A DNA stretch of 64,000 bases, taken from the NCBI GenBank assembly GCA_022747635.1, contig JAKTNV010000005.1:51128013-51192012 (forward strand). The letters run 5' to 3'. Under the pieces are notes generated by a model. It saw only the letters and a program-made list of their open reading frames with translations, made no database searches and had not been told where the DNA came from. The stretch comes from Hetaerina americana. Taxonomy: Eukaryota; Arthropoda; Insecta; Odonata; Calopterygidae. Shown piece after piece: positions 34,640-46,999 of this stretch (the first letter of the stretch is position 1; each line of letters opens with the position of its first letter). The position numbers were made by a program, and so were the translations under genes.

Positions 34640-35215
34640 CCTACTTTTTAATAGAATTATAACAATAAATTTAATCCTGATATGGGTATAAAATTAATAT
34701 TAGTGCCTTATTGGTTCATTTTTCTTTCTTTCAAATGTCAAAATTTTATCAATTTCAGCTTATAATTGCTAAATTACGAGATTTCATTATAATGTACCAG
34801 ACAAGTGAGACATGCTCCACTTTTGGTCCACCTTGTTTGAAGCTAAATCTGGCTTTTATTTCTACATAGCATTTCCCCATTCTTCAACGAAGTAACCCTC
34901 AAATAAATGAAGTCATAATGAACCATTTTTATTTTAAACTATTAGATACGGATGAAGATGCCAGAAATTTTTCCCTTAATTTGTTTGTCACATGTTTTCC
35001 ATATTCACGAGATAAAACGACGAAGAGCCATTTTTTCGATTTGGAATTGAAGGGCCTTTTATTGAAGCCACCCAGTTGATATATTTCGACATTGCAGTCG
35101 ACTTCTGATACCTATAATATGTAAAAAAAATAAATGCTTCGGTATAACTTGAAAAAAGAAAGAGGAAAAGGACGATCGAAACCGCACGAGACAGCAGTAG
35201 CATTGGTGCATTTGA
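34640..35215. other. No gene seen
   Basis: AT-rich DNA with short random frames. Confidence 0.5.
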
Positions 35216-35219
35216 GGGG

Positions 35220-35520
35220 CGTGGTGCGGAAATTAAGGTCCGGGCAGATTGGATACGATGCCTCGTATCTCTCTCTCTCGCTCCACAGATAATCCGCGGG
35301 AGTCGGAGGGAGTCGGAGCGGGAGTCGGAGTATCGATCGATAGCCGATAGTTACTTACTTTCCCCTCTCTTCCCCTTACTGCGTCCCCCACCTCGCCCTT
35401 AGTACTCGCGCACGCTTACAGTGCGGCGGGGAAGTGAAAGTAAGAGTTGAGAGATCGGGGTAAAGGAGAGAGATCCCAAGTACGGAGTGGGAGGGATTCA
35501 AGCCAAAGGAATTGATATTG
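35220..35520. promoter_or_regulatory. Promoter-like GC segment with GAGA, tandem GGAGTC and TATCGAT motifs
   Basis: An abrupt GC-rich island in AT-rich DNA. It holds a CT run at about 35268-35279 (GAGA on the other strand), about three tandem GGAGTCGGAG-type units at 35299-35330, then TATCGATCGATAG (35331-35343), close to the insect DRE motif TATCGATA. CpG-rich sequence and further GAGAG runs follow to about 35480. This combination is typical of insect promoters, but no coding exon is visible on either side, so the call is inference. Confidence 0.35.
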
Positions 35521-35524
35521 CCAT

Positions 35525-37950
35525 TCTAACATCGTCTTGCTACTTCCTAAACGTTCGAACAAATCAGTTTGTGCAATAGAGGTGGTGACGTCAGAAAAAT
35601 ACTCGGACTCTTCGCATCCTTAAGTGAGCAAACAATTTTGATACTCCCACAAGGCAACCCTCTTGCTTTGTTCGTTGATAAAGATTTGGCCAGAGACCAT
35701 CAAGAATGAGTAGGGTGGAATCTCATTTTGTCGAATTAATTACTGGTGCAGTATACGCCAAACGGAACGATGCGGAGGAGGGATATACGGGACGACGGAC
35801 GAAAAAATCTTAGATGAACACTTTAAAATATAATGATAATCGATTTTGAAATTAATTATCTCATTTTTTTACTTCCGTTTAAGATATTATTCTGAGGTTA
35901 TAATTTTAAAACTATTGAATGAGCTTTCTTTAAGATCTTTTTACTATAATAGAGTCAAGTTTTAACGAATTATAATTATTATATGCATAGATGTTCATTA
36001 ATAGCAAAACAATAAATCTCTTATCTAATCCTATGTAACGTAAAATGAGAACGAAAATTTGTTAATTAAAAATGAAGATTTTTTGAATTAGGGACTCACA
36101 AAATTAGAATCCAAATAACACTATAACCAGTGGTATGCACGATCTTAAAAGCCGATTCAATTGCGATACTTAACATTACTGTTTAAACTGAGTTAAAATG
36201 CATGAACCCATAAAGCATATAAATAATCCATTCATTCCCTTCGGAAATTTCTTTTTAAAAACGTTCCAGAAATAATTGATAGATTATATGCCAGGCTGTT
36301 TGAAAGCGTCTTGAATATGGCTTATGCGTCTTGAATTAAATATATTGTCCTGAGCGTTTACATTATTGATTGTATATTATAAAAGAGCCTTGACCATATT
36401 GTTTTCCTCTTTCAAATCAAATTAACGTAGAACGTTTTCTATCAACTGACAGAGTTCATGTCTCCAGTTGAGCTTAAATGCCATGTTTAACTGCCAAAAT
36501 GAAGGAAATGATCGCATATTCTCAAGAAAATTTTAATTAAAGTAAATCACACCGCAGAAACATTATTTGCTGAGGCTTCAGAAACTAAATAAAGCATTAA
36601 CGAGTCAATTAATTTAATTTCAAAAGTGCTCCCAAAGCTAAAACTATTTTATACATTGAAGTCACTAAGTGAAAAGTAATTACATTTGGTTTTTTTATCG
36701 TGTCAACAAATTAAATAAGGAAAAAAGAGATTGGTTACTTCTGAGGGGCTATTTCACTAACATATTAACAATTAATGAGATGCAGCATTTGAATTTGAAA
36801 TTAACTTTTGTGGAAAACCTAATATTATTTAGTCAACTTTCAAAGTTTAAATTAAAAAAAAGTCTTAGCCCCACGCTCTCCAAACCCAGAACGGTCTTTC
36901 GTACGATGACAGCGACTACTCCGATAGCCATGTTGTCAACATATGGAGTTGAGTCTCCTAGATGAACCAAATAGGGCAACTTGTGTAAGAAAATTACTAG
37001 GTCAATCCGTCTAAAGGCATAACATGCTACGATGCAAATAAAAAATTGCTACACTCTTGTGAAACTAATTACTAATGTACAAATATCCATTACGGAAATG
37101 GGGGAGACTTTCTTCCAACCCACCCACTCACATTAATACGATGAAAAACATAATATCAGCACTCTTCAATCTGTACCGAAGGAGATTCTCTAAAACGCAT
37201 CCTTAAGAGGAACAAGAGCATTCAGGAAACATTTTTAGAGTTATCATTCCACTGAGGTTTTCACTGAGGAGGCATGAAAAAGTGATGCGCTAAGGGCAAT
37301 ATTTGTCTTGAGAAACTCCTAGAGATTAATTTTTCCCAGAGTCAAAGGTGGTATTTTAATTTAAAAAGGCACTCTGCGATGTAGCACTAGGATATAACCT
37401 TCTCGTATTATAACAAAATTTAAAATCATAAGAAAAGCGGGCTTCGTATTTTTAATTAATTATGATATTTCACCATATCACGCCTGAAATGCCTCTTTTT
37501 ATTTATCTTTTGAGAATCACAGCAAGAAAAGTGGAATTAAGATAGGATGCATATGGTACAAAAATTAACATAGCTTATTACCCATATGATTTATTAGGAT
37601 CTTAGGTGACTGGAGTTGTTTAGAGTACAAATGTGACGCTGAAGGAAATACAGCGACAAGAAGTAGGATTAAATTTGAAAGAACACTGTCTTTCATTAAT
37701 CATAATTGAACTACGATAATTTAAGCCATTCTTTGGCTAAATGGAAAACAAATTTTAATGGAAACGTAGTTATTTCATTGGATTTATATTTTAATTATAT
37801 CAAATGTTGACCAGAAACTATTTTTTGTTTAAAACTGATATATTAGTTCAAGATCAGTTGATTTGACTTTCATTCTTCATATTCGAAAAGCAACATTAGT
37901 TAATATTAGGTAATCTACCGGTTAAGGTAGGTTTTGGTTGAACACAACTA
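35525..37950. other. No gene seen
   Basis: AT-rich, apart from the short interspersed repeat at 37447-37490. Confidence 0.5.
37447..37490 (+). repeat. Short interspersed repeat (CACGCCTGAAA type)
   Basis: ATTTTTAATTAATTATGATA followed by TTTCACCATATCACGCC and TGAAAT matches the core of the copies at 60920-60973 and 6990-7050. Confidence 0.6.
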
Positions 37951-37954
37951 CTAA

Positions 37955-39765
37955 ATATATATTTTGTGACTCCTAACAAAAGACAATTCAGCAACCTACT
38001 GTCTATCAAGTCCCTCTTCATCTCATTGTGTACTTCCTTCCTCCCTTTATCCCGTCCAATATCCATATCCGGTTCCTACCCTGTTCTCATTTGCCTTATA
38101 CATATTCTCTACTCTATTAGTGTCTTCAACATCCCACTGCCGATCAGCACGCCCTTCATCCACTTTTCCTGCCTATTTAGGATTTCTCCCGACAAACCCC
38201 GCTCTTCGCCCACCATACCAAGTACTTCTTGTTTTCTTTTCCTTACGGCCCATTTCACCTTCTCCATTCTTATCCACAATCACATTTCAAAAGCCTCCAA
38301 TCTACTTCTTCATCCTGCTTCTGTGACCACGTTTTCGCGCCGTAAATAAATAAGCTCCATGTCAAAGTTTTTACGAGCCTTTTCCTAACATCCGTACTCA
38401 ATTCCTCAGTCATCAACACCCTCCTCCTCGTGAAAGCCTCCTCGCCTAGCGCAATTTTTCTCCTTACGTCCCTACTACTTTGACCGTGTTGGTCCAAAAC
38501 ACTTCCGAGATACGTAAACTGTTCTACCTGTTCTAGTTTTTGCCCTCCTATTTTAATGTTTAGCTTAGCTTTTTTCTTTCTCGAAAATCGCATAACCTTT
38601 GTTTTATTAATATTGATTCTCATACCATACCTGTCGCACTGAATTTCTAATTCACTAAGCAATGCTTGCAACCCCTTGGCTGACTGACAAACTAAAGCTT
38701 GGTCATCAGCGAACCTAACTGATTTTACGAATTCCCCGCCCACTTTCATTCCTACCTCCAGTTCTTCCCATGCCTCTTTAATCATTTCCTCTACATACAG
38801 GTTGAACAGCAACGGTGATAATGGGCGACCCTGCCTTACACCTCTTCCTAACACTGCTCATCCGGACTCCCTGTTCCGCACTCGCACCTGAGCAGTCTGA
38901 GGTATATACAGGTTGCGGATTAGCCTCATGTCCCCCCAATCTCTTCCTATTTTCTGCATTTACCCAATTCACTCTGCCAAAGGCCTTTCCGAAAACTACG
39001 AAACAGGCAAATATGTCCTGATTGCATTCGCGTCACGCGAGCCTCTCCCCTTCCTTAAACCAAACGATCATTTCCTAAGTAATCATTTGTCTTGCTCTCG
39101 ATCCTTTTTCTGATGATCCTGAGAACCACGTTATCTGCATGGGAAGTCAAACTTATTGTTCTGTAGTCCTGAAATGATGTAGCCTTTATCATTTTCGGAA
39201 CAGGAACTAACAGTGATCTCACAAAGTCTTATCGCCAGATTCCTTTCTCATAGATGCTACGAAACAGTCCACATAGTCTTCCTCCCGCATTTTCCTAAAC
39301 CTTTTAGTAGTTCTGCAGGAATGTTGTCTACCCCAACGGCCTTATTGATTTCAACTTCCTCAATGCCCTTTCTATTTCATCTTCGAGTATGCCTTGACCT
39401 AAGCTATCTTCCCCTACATCATGTTCCTTTTCCATGGCTAACTTTGTTGGCCTATGTTTTTTACCATACAGTTCTTCTATACATTCCTTCCATTTCTCTT
39501 ACATGTCTTCTATTACAACCATTATCATATCCGATTCATCCCCACCTGATGCCACTGATCTTCCCATCTTACTTCCCGTTAGTGTTTTAATTTTCTTATA
39601 TATTGCACCAATTTCACCCTTATTCTGCAAACCTTCCATATCCTTACTACCGATTAATTTGTCAGGCTATATTAATTATCAAAAACATATATCTATCTCT
39701 TACTTAGTTCAATCTTTCGACTCTCTTTCATTCGACCCTTATCACGCTAAACCAACGTACCCGGT
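37955..39765 (-). pseudogene. Non-LTR retrotransposon, RT region (copy 2)
   Basis: The minus strand carries the same LINE as 24.7-26.4 kb. The central part (38854-38270) reads GRGVRQGRPLSPLLFNLYVE, FADDQALVCQSAKG, INKTKVMRFSRKKK, then a long intact thumb region with RKIALGEEAFTRRRVLMTEE and KRLVKTLTWSLFIYGAKTW. Upstream (39765-38900) the linker with EKWKECIEELYGKK-like sequence is broken by frameshifts; downstream the 3' end continues to about 37955 with decayed coding. Nucleotide identity to copy 1 is very high across the RT core (long identical stretches at 25000-25280 versus 38500-38780). No intact ORF spans the domain. Confidence 0.9.
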
Positions 39766-39769
39766 TCAC

Positions 39770-42700
39770 TAACACTCGTCCATTAAATGCGCGTCCAGTC
39801 CAAACTCTGTCACGATCAACTTATAACTAACTCTCTTTAAAAAATATCGTGCTTCTCAAATGCAACAGAACTACCCTATTCATTCATTATTTATGCTTAT
39901 CATGGCATATCAAAGTTTCACTTTCATATAACAATGGGGGAGGGAATGATTTGGCGCCGGTAAAAGGTCGTAATAAATCAATAGTAATGAAAAAAACTAA
40001 GGTCTCGAGGTTCCTGCTAATGGATAGCCAAACAGGAACATACAAGCTCAAGCTTGCCGTCATTTGAGATCCTTCGGTAAGGGATTTTTCGCAAAAGTAT
40101 TCCGAGACGCCGCCGGATTGGCCCGGCGGGTGGCGGAAATAGCCCTTCCCCGTGCCCCTGCTGCCTACCACCCTAACCCTCCACTCCAAATGGCCACTAA
40201 CGACCTAAATTGTTTACACTCCACTCGGAAATGGAATGTCTAAACCAGCGTCCTGGCGTGAGTCGAATCAGTTGTCATGCGGACCATTTCGAGGGGAGCC
40301 AAATCCCGTGACGGCGTCGGCGTTATTGATCATGAGAAATGTTTACGAAGCCACCCGCACTCAAGTTTCTCGTCAAACAGCGACGTACACCCACGCCCAT
40401 CGTCACCCACCGAGGATTCCTCTGAAAAGGGAGAGGTGATCGAATTTTGTAGGGTTAAGGTTTACTCTTCCGACGCAGGAGACTCTTTATTTTTATATTT
40501 ATGACGTTTTGATGAAAACTTCCGCAATCGGTCATCCAGTTTCGATGACTTTATGTAGCAAATAGGTAAATATGATTTTCCAACTTGTCGATCAACAAAA
40601 CCCCTCAGTTGTGACACGGGCAGTAACATGTCCTCCGTGTCGACAACTAATCAGAGATTCCGAAGAAAAAAGTTTGAGTTACAGAAAAATCTCAGGTGAG
40701 TAAACGGAAACTCGGGGGAAACGACGATCAGTGGATTGATTTTCATATATAGCGTTTCCGGAAATTGAAAACCGGTTTCCAGCGTTCAGTTGACATTGCT
40801 ACCCCAGGAAAACAAATGAGTCCCAAATGAGACGCCATGCCAAAATATTTCCATCGCCCATCCCGGGTAGGCTGTCACAAAAAATATTGCTCTCGAGAAA
40901 GCCATTGTCTTCCTGGAACTGGGCTCGAGCTAAGTTCAAATAATTTCTGGCATTGAGAAAATTTTACATAAATATGAATTTTTTGGAGAATTGTGTTCAT
41001 TGTCAATTTTAATCACTGCGCTCCCCACGCTGGTTTATCGTCAATTCTATTTTACAAAGAGTACACCTTGCATGGGTCTTATGAACGATGCTTAAAATAG
41101 TGTTAGTAAAAACCACTATATAAATAAAATGAAGAAACAGCGAGTTAAAATAAACTACAAATTTAACCTCACGGAGGAAAAGAAAATGGAGCCTTTACCC
41201 AAACACGCTTGGTATTTGACTTTTACTATCTTAGTATAATGCCTCCAATGGATTTCCGATTAAGTAGACCAAAAGATCTACTATGCATTTCTTTATTACA
41301 TCTGATATATGAGTATGAGTACTGATATATTATAAGTAACGAATCCTAACCCAACATTAAAAACTTTCTTAATCGCTGTATATGAAATTTCACAATTCTT
41401 TTTAATATTATAATTTTTCTTTCGGTATTTATTTTACCCAGATACATTAAGAAAAACATTTTAGTCGAAATATTGTTGAATATTTATTATAAAGACGTAT
41501 TTTTTTAGAAATATGTGAAAAAAATGAATAGTTTTAAAGGGGAAGAAATTTAAAGGGAATGCGAGACTTATAATACAGACCACATTAAATCTAATGAATA
41601 TTCATGACTAAGAAAAATAAACCAGCAAAATTACTAAAAATATTTGCCATTTGAGTTTCCAAAATATTCTTCTTTGCAGATAGTTGTAACTACGTAGTGG
41701 AATTCATTTGTACTGCATTAGATGTCTTATACTCAACAAATATGTTTTTTGTTCATTATTCGGTGTATCAATGTAATCAATTATAATTAGTACTATAATA
41801 AATTAAGATTACCTGCCCAATTTTCCACACAAATTGGCATTTCTTTACTGTTACAATGATAGAATGATTCATACTTAATAGTTTAGCCTATTCGGCTGAA
41901 CTGTTAGAGCTATGGTTATTTAGGCTATTCGTAGGGATTTGCTAATCCGATCAAGTCTTCAAGATAGATTTCCTGCCGACACAGTAGCAATAGTCACGCA
42001 CGGGACATATAGGCCATCCACCTTTATATGCCTTTCGTAAGGTTTCAGGTCATCAAATCTATATAGTATACACAAGGTCTCTTCCAGCGTAGGGTCGATG
42101 GTAAGTAACATCCGGTCTACGGAGAATTGAACGTGAAGGAAGAAGGAGATGGAGTGGTTTGGTATCGAGTTTTAGCTGAATGAACTTTACGCTACCATCA
42201 GCATCCCTGAAGAAGACCGAAGTGTTTTGGACTGGGAGTGGAGAATTGCCTTTTATTTAATTATTAGCATCTCAAACGAACGTACTTAAGGACAGAAGAA
42301 TAATCGTTAAGAACTAATAATTGAGATCATCAATATTAATTACGTGACCAACACACTTAAAATTCAGATTGTGACACTACAAACTCAAAAACTATAATTT
42401 TATATAAATTATGAAGTTTTTAGGGGCAGTGTACACAAATCTCTGTATATATATTCTCGTGTGTGCCAAGTGTATTTTAAGCTGTAAGAAAAAGAGTTTC
42501 ACGCGTACGAAAAAATACCCAACAGCAATATAACCACCTTAGATTGGAACTTTTAAACAGCAGAGCTATTTGAGTCCTTTAAAAATAGTGTTTAAATTTT
42601 TATTAAAAGATTACTACCCTTCTATGATCAACACAATTTTCACAGTAGCAGCACATTTTGATTTTCCTTTACTCAGTTTAACTTAATGGTAGTAGATGCA

Positions 42701-42990
42701 CAATTGACCTCTGTGTATAAATTGATTATTTTCATTTAAATCAACAAACATGCTATTACCTGGGTCTAAAACAACTTGTAGCAAAAATAATAAGGAATAC
42801 GTTAGCATAAAATACGGCAATTATTCCACGAATACATTTTTAAATTGATCAAAACATGAATTTCGATATTTTTCAAATAAAGTGCTTCGAAGACAGACAT
42901 AAGATAGAAATTAAATTCAAGATTTGATGACAGAGGTTAAACTTACACTTCAACTAAGAAGACACTCACTATCACGGAATAAAAATTTCA
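39770..42990. other. No gene seen; one GC-richer patch
   Basis: About 40080-40450 is CpG-richer with overlapping frames on both strands, none family-like. The rest is AT-rich. Confidence 0.45.
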
Positions 42991-42999
42991 TTGAACTTT

Positions 43000-43150
43000 T
43001 ACAATTTATGTAAGAAGTAAAAGAATGATAGGTCGGCACGGTGCGGCTTGTATATGCACGCGAGAACTGCAGGAAGCATAGGGAAAGGTCCCCTTGGTCC
43101 ATTGGACATAATCAGCATAACCTACACCCATGAAACCAACCGTCGTGTTG
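43000..43150 (+). mobile_element. Possible diverged SINE tail (family B-like)
   Basis: CATAACCTACACCCATGAAA followed by CCAACCGTCGTGTTGATTTT resembles the 3' part of family B (CATCACCTACGAAACCGACC, then TT...GATTACTG). The match is short and gapped. Confidence 0.25.
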
Positions 43151-44895
43151 ATTTTAAATGGGGTCTATGAATTTGATAATTTTAATTATGTTTTGTGGCC
43201 TGATACCTGTCGTCAAAAAACAAAGATTTATGATAAGTATTGCGAGGATTTTAATAGTAATAGAACAGAGAGAATTCATATCGGATAAGTATAAAATATT
43301 TACTATTTTTAAATCACCAATATAGCACAGAGGTAATTTATTACCCAATGTACGCTTTGCATGTATTTGGTGCTTCGGTAATTAATATACTTTATGGTGG
43401 ATATCATAAGAGCAAAAGAATAATTTAAATTATTGCATATTTTCAGTACATATAAAGCATGTTCAGCCAGGAGTTTTGGTCCACTGAGTCACCACCGGCT
43501 GCAAAACAGAAGACGAAGTGAATTACGGAGTACATATATATTAAGAAAATGAGGGAAAAAGAAAAAGGATTCGAGCACCTTACCTTCCCCTCCTTTTAAT
43601 TGTTTTTTTACTTCACAATCTGAGTTCATTATAGCCCCACATATTTGCTCCCCGATAATTTTTCACGACCCGGGATTTAAAAGCTTGGGTGGGGTAGTTC
43701 AGGCCCAAGTTGGGGCCCCAATGCTTTGTACGAAACGTGACATGACACCTTGACGTCAATGACACATAGAAATCAGTCACCACCTTGGGCCCAATGGAGT
43801 GCTTACCCCTTTTCCCCGCTTTGCGAATGGCGAAAGGACTCCCATGGGAGCTTAACTGTCCCGGTGGCCCGACTCCCCGCAGGTATTCGCAAGTAATCAG
43901 ACACTGGCGAGAGTTTTTGTGTCACGCCTGGCCAATTTTCCGTCCCGTCAGTTGGATCGAAGCCCGTTGGCCTTGTTGGAAACTGATTGGACGATCGAAT
44001 CAAGTACTCTCGTGGAATACTTTCCTTCGAAATCCAGATATGTGAGAGTGGTCGAATGAACATGAGGGAATCACATATTTGCAGGTAAGCCTTTAGAAAG
44101 TCTCGGCGAGGTTGAGACGAACAAGTGCTCGTTGCAGTTGTGAATGAGCTGAGAAAAAAATTTCACCAAAAGTCTTTCTGTAATCGAATCTTCAATGAGA
44201 GTCAAACCGTTAAACTAACACAGGAGGCGAAAACAGAGTTTGTACTTGGTTACCACATCGCTTACATACTATGAGAAGCTCAGTAGCACTTCAGACGAGT
44301 AGATCTCTTTTCATAAGGTTGTAATATCAAATGCAAGCCCACTTACTTGCACATAAGCTGCCTTCCATGAGAATAGGCGTAAAAAACACAAAGATCCAAA
44401 GTTAGAAGATCACAGGAAACGATTTAGAGTTTTTTAATTCATAATATTACTGTTCTATTATAAATTTAAAATTGTGCTTAAAAGACCGGTATTTATGGTT
44501 TTTAAATTAAAAAACAAAATTATTTCAGTAATATTGTACCAAATCAGGTTACTCCATATTATTGAGAATGCGGACTAAACTGCTGTTTGAATTGGCGTTT
44601 TCTTCATACAAGTACGCTCTTGCGGTCAACGATGCTCAATGGATACCTTTTATCACCGTTTGCGCTCGTGTTATACGATTCTTTATGCTTCAAACTTACG
44701 GAAAAATTGTGTTCAGCAAACTTCTCATTAAAATCATTATTTCAATCTTAAAATTGGTATATTGTAGCCATTAATTTTCCTCTACCCATTGTTTATTCCT
44801 TGACCGTAATTAGATTTTCCATTTTACATCCTACTAAAGTTGTCCTCTGCACTTGTTTCTTGGTCTTCCATGTGGGATCTTCCCTTCAATTTTTG
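43150..44895. other. No gene seen; GC-rich patch at 43.66-44.08 kb
   Basis: The patch has 86-codon open frames on both strands and a sharp composition change from its flanks, but I recognise no protein family. A regulatory or untranslated role is possible. Confidence 0.45.
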
Positions 44896-44909
44896 CCTAT
44901 ATATTGTTT

Positions 44910-46207
44910 CTGGGTACGGCGCTTAAATCCGGACGAATGAAACATTTGTTTAAAAGAAAATTTATTTTTAACAAATATGAATTAAATGAAAAACCTTTTA
45001 CACACAAGCAGTGGTATCTGTGAAGAGTAACATTACTCAATGTGACCCCCTTCAGCTGCAATGACCGCCTCCAATCTTGTCCCGACTCGATTACACACAC
45101 TTAAAAAACAGCGCTGTCCATATTCGCGAATGCTGATACGATAGCGGTGCGTTGAGATGCGACATTGGAGTTCCTCGTCTTATTGGTAACTCTTATCACC
45201 ACGCTGCAAACATAATAGTCGAGTGGGCTGGTCGGGGGCCAGAACTCCTTTGACCAGAATATGTCAATGTTATCTGAGAGTCGGTTTTGGAATAAATGGC
45301 TCGTATGAGCGGGTGCACCGTCCCGTTGAAAGACGCACATACTGTCTCCCCGAGGCCTCAGTTACCATCCACGGTTTCACGACATTCTTCAAAATCCGCA
45401 GATTTACTTCTTTTGTGATAGTTTTTATCCCTTTTCAAAGAAATGTGGCGGTATGATACACCTTCACAGGACACAACACCTAGGACGTGAACACTAATCG
45501 AAAATTTGTCCGAGCAACAATCGGGACATCCTTGGGGTCGTGAGTGAGCCAGCGATCCTTTCTCTGGTTGATCCTCGTGTCAACGGTGACAATTGTTTCA
45601 TCAGAAAAGAATCTGATTCGACCCGCAGCTTCCTTTTTTTGAGAACATAATAGTAGGTTGCAGCGAGCAAAACGCTTTGTTCTGGCAGCCTCAGGCAGCA
45701 TGTGTCGAAACTTTATTGCATACAACTTGTTTCGCAGGTTCTCCTCTGCCGTCCGACGCATTGTTCGCTCGCTAACATTCAATTCTGACGCCAATTTCCT
45801 CAGCGATCGCCCCGGGTCCTCTGAAATCAACGCCTGAGCCTTCTCGACGACTGCCGCAGTTCGTGACACGTGTTTCCTCGTATTAGGTTTCCTCGCCGGG
45901 TAAGCAAAACCTTCCCCAGACTTCTCCGAAGCATTACACTTAGACATAATATCGTAAAAAGTTGATCTGGGGTACTGGAAGAATCGAACTATTTCACCGA
46001 GCGAAAACCCAGCGCGAACACTTTCGATAATAGCGGCTCTTCGATTGTACTCTGCGCGTGTACGTAGCATCACGGCCATTTTGAGTTTAATACCGTTTAC
46101 TAGATGCCTATATCTTTCAAGAACGCTAATCACAGCCTCCAGTGGAACTACGATATGGCGTGAAATTCAAGTTAAAATTTGTCCGGATTTAAGAGCCGCA
46201 CCCTGTA
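44910..46207 (-). mobile_element. Tc1/mariner-superfamily element, nearly full length
   Basis: The ends are inverted repeats of about 28 bp: left GGCGCTTAAATCCGGACGAA (44918-44937), right TTTGTCCGGATTTAAGAGCC (46178-46197) then GCACCCTG. The right end abuts TATA, fitting a TA target. The length of about 1.3 kb is normal. A related deletion derivative lies at 52204-52575. The right end is followed immediately by a LINE remnant. Confidence 0.9.
45033..46079 (-). pseudogene. Tc1/mariner transposase, frameshifted
   Basis: Translation from the ATG at 46077-46079 gives MAVMLRTRAEYNRRAAIIES, then a helix-turn-helix (AGFSLGEIVRFFQYPRSTFY), a second DNA-binding helix block (SRTAAVVEKAQALISEDPGR, RKLASELNVSERTMRRTAEE) and the first catalytic motif FFSDET. 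KDRWLTHDPKDVPIV follows before frame breaks near 45480. Further on, FQRDGAPAHTSHLFQNRL (second aspartate) and FWPPTSPLDYYVCSVV remain. In the last block the expected SPDLNPLD reads SPLD, so a few residues including the usual third acidic position are affected. The protein ends ...EAVIAAEGGHIE at 45033. About 340 residues are expected; multiple lesions make it inactive. Confidence 0.9.
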
Positions 46208-46209
46208 TA

Positions 46210-46995
46210 TTGTGCCGCTAGGCACGTCTATTCCATTTTGGTCACCTTTAACGCTCTCCATATTGTCCTCTCCTATTTTGATTTTCTATGTACTACCTCG
46301 TTTCTTACTTTGTCCGTTTATTCATCATAATTATCCACCAGCATCATGTTTCCAGTGCATGTTTCTCTTCTCCGCTAGTCCCCTTTTCCAATGCTCCATC
46401 CATATCTCCGATCCGCGGAGTGCCAATTTCCATAGTAAGATTTTGACCATCGGCTTTCTTGACTGCCAACTCAAGTTCTTAGACAATAGCAGTTGCCTCT
46501 TCTTCGTGAATGACTTCAGAGCATGAGCTGCGTATTCTTCGCTGGATGCCATTCGAGCTTCTTGTACCCCAGGTTACACTGCTGCCCTGGTAAGTGATGG
46601 TTTCAACTTGCTCTATTTTCGCACTCCTTGTATTGTTATATCTGCCTTTAGATTCTCTCTTCCAAACACAAGGATTTTGGTATTCTTTCTGTTGATATTC
46701 AAATTGCATTCCCGAAGTATTTAGCCGATATCAAAGAATACTTGCAGGTTTTCTAAAACTTCTTCTCCCAATACTCTGTCATCTGAAAACCGGAAAACGT
46801 TAATATATTCGCTATTGATCTTGACTCCTTTGATGTCAAATTCTTAGGCTTCTTTTATTGCCTCTTCCAAATATATGTAACTTGAGGATGTACGTTGAGT
46901 ATTTCTGATGGAAGGGTGCACTCTTGGTTAACTATTTTGTTTATTTTGACTTCTATTCTCCTTCCTTTATTCATTTGCATGGTTGTTTCATGATT
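46210..46995 (-). pseudogene. Non-LTR retrotransposon, RT C-terminal region (third lineage)
   Basis: The minus strand, across frame changes, gives KINKIVNQECTLPSEILNV, INRKNTKILVFGRE-like sequence, AKIEQVETITYQGSSVTWGT, FTKKRQLLLSKNLSW and VKILLWKLALRGSEIW. This matches the order INxxKTK - EQVExFxYLGS - FTKKR - RKRLVKTLIWSVxLYGxETW of the LINEs at 24.7 and 38 kb but is clearly more diverged and a distinct subfamily. It starts 2-3 bp from the end of the neighbouring DNA transposon. Confidence 0.8.
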
Positions 46996-46999
46996 TTTG

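Noticed and set aside
43785..44063. 86-codon open frames on both strands in a GC-rich patch
   Set aside because: Mirror frames of equal length are expected in GC-rich DNA with few stops; no motif is visible.
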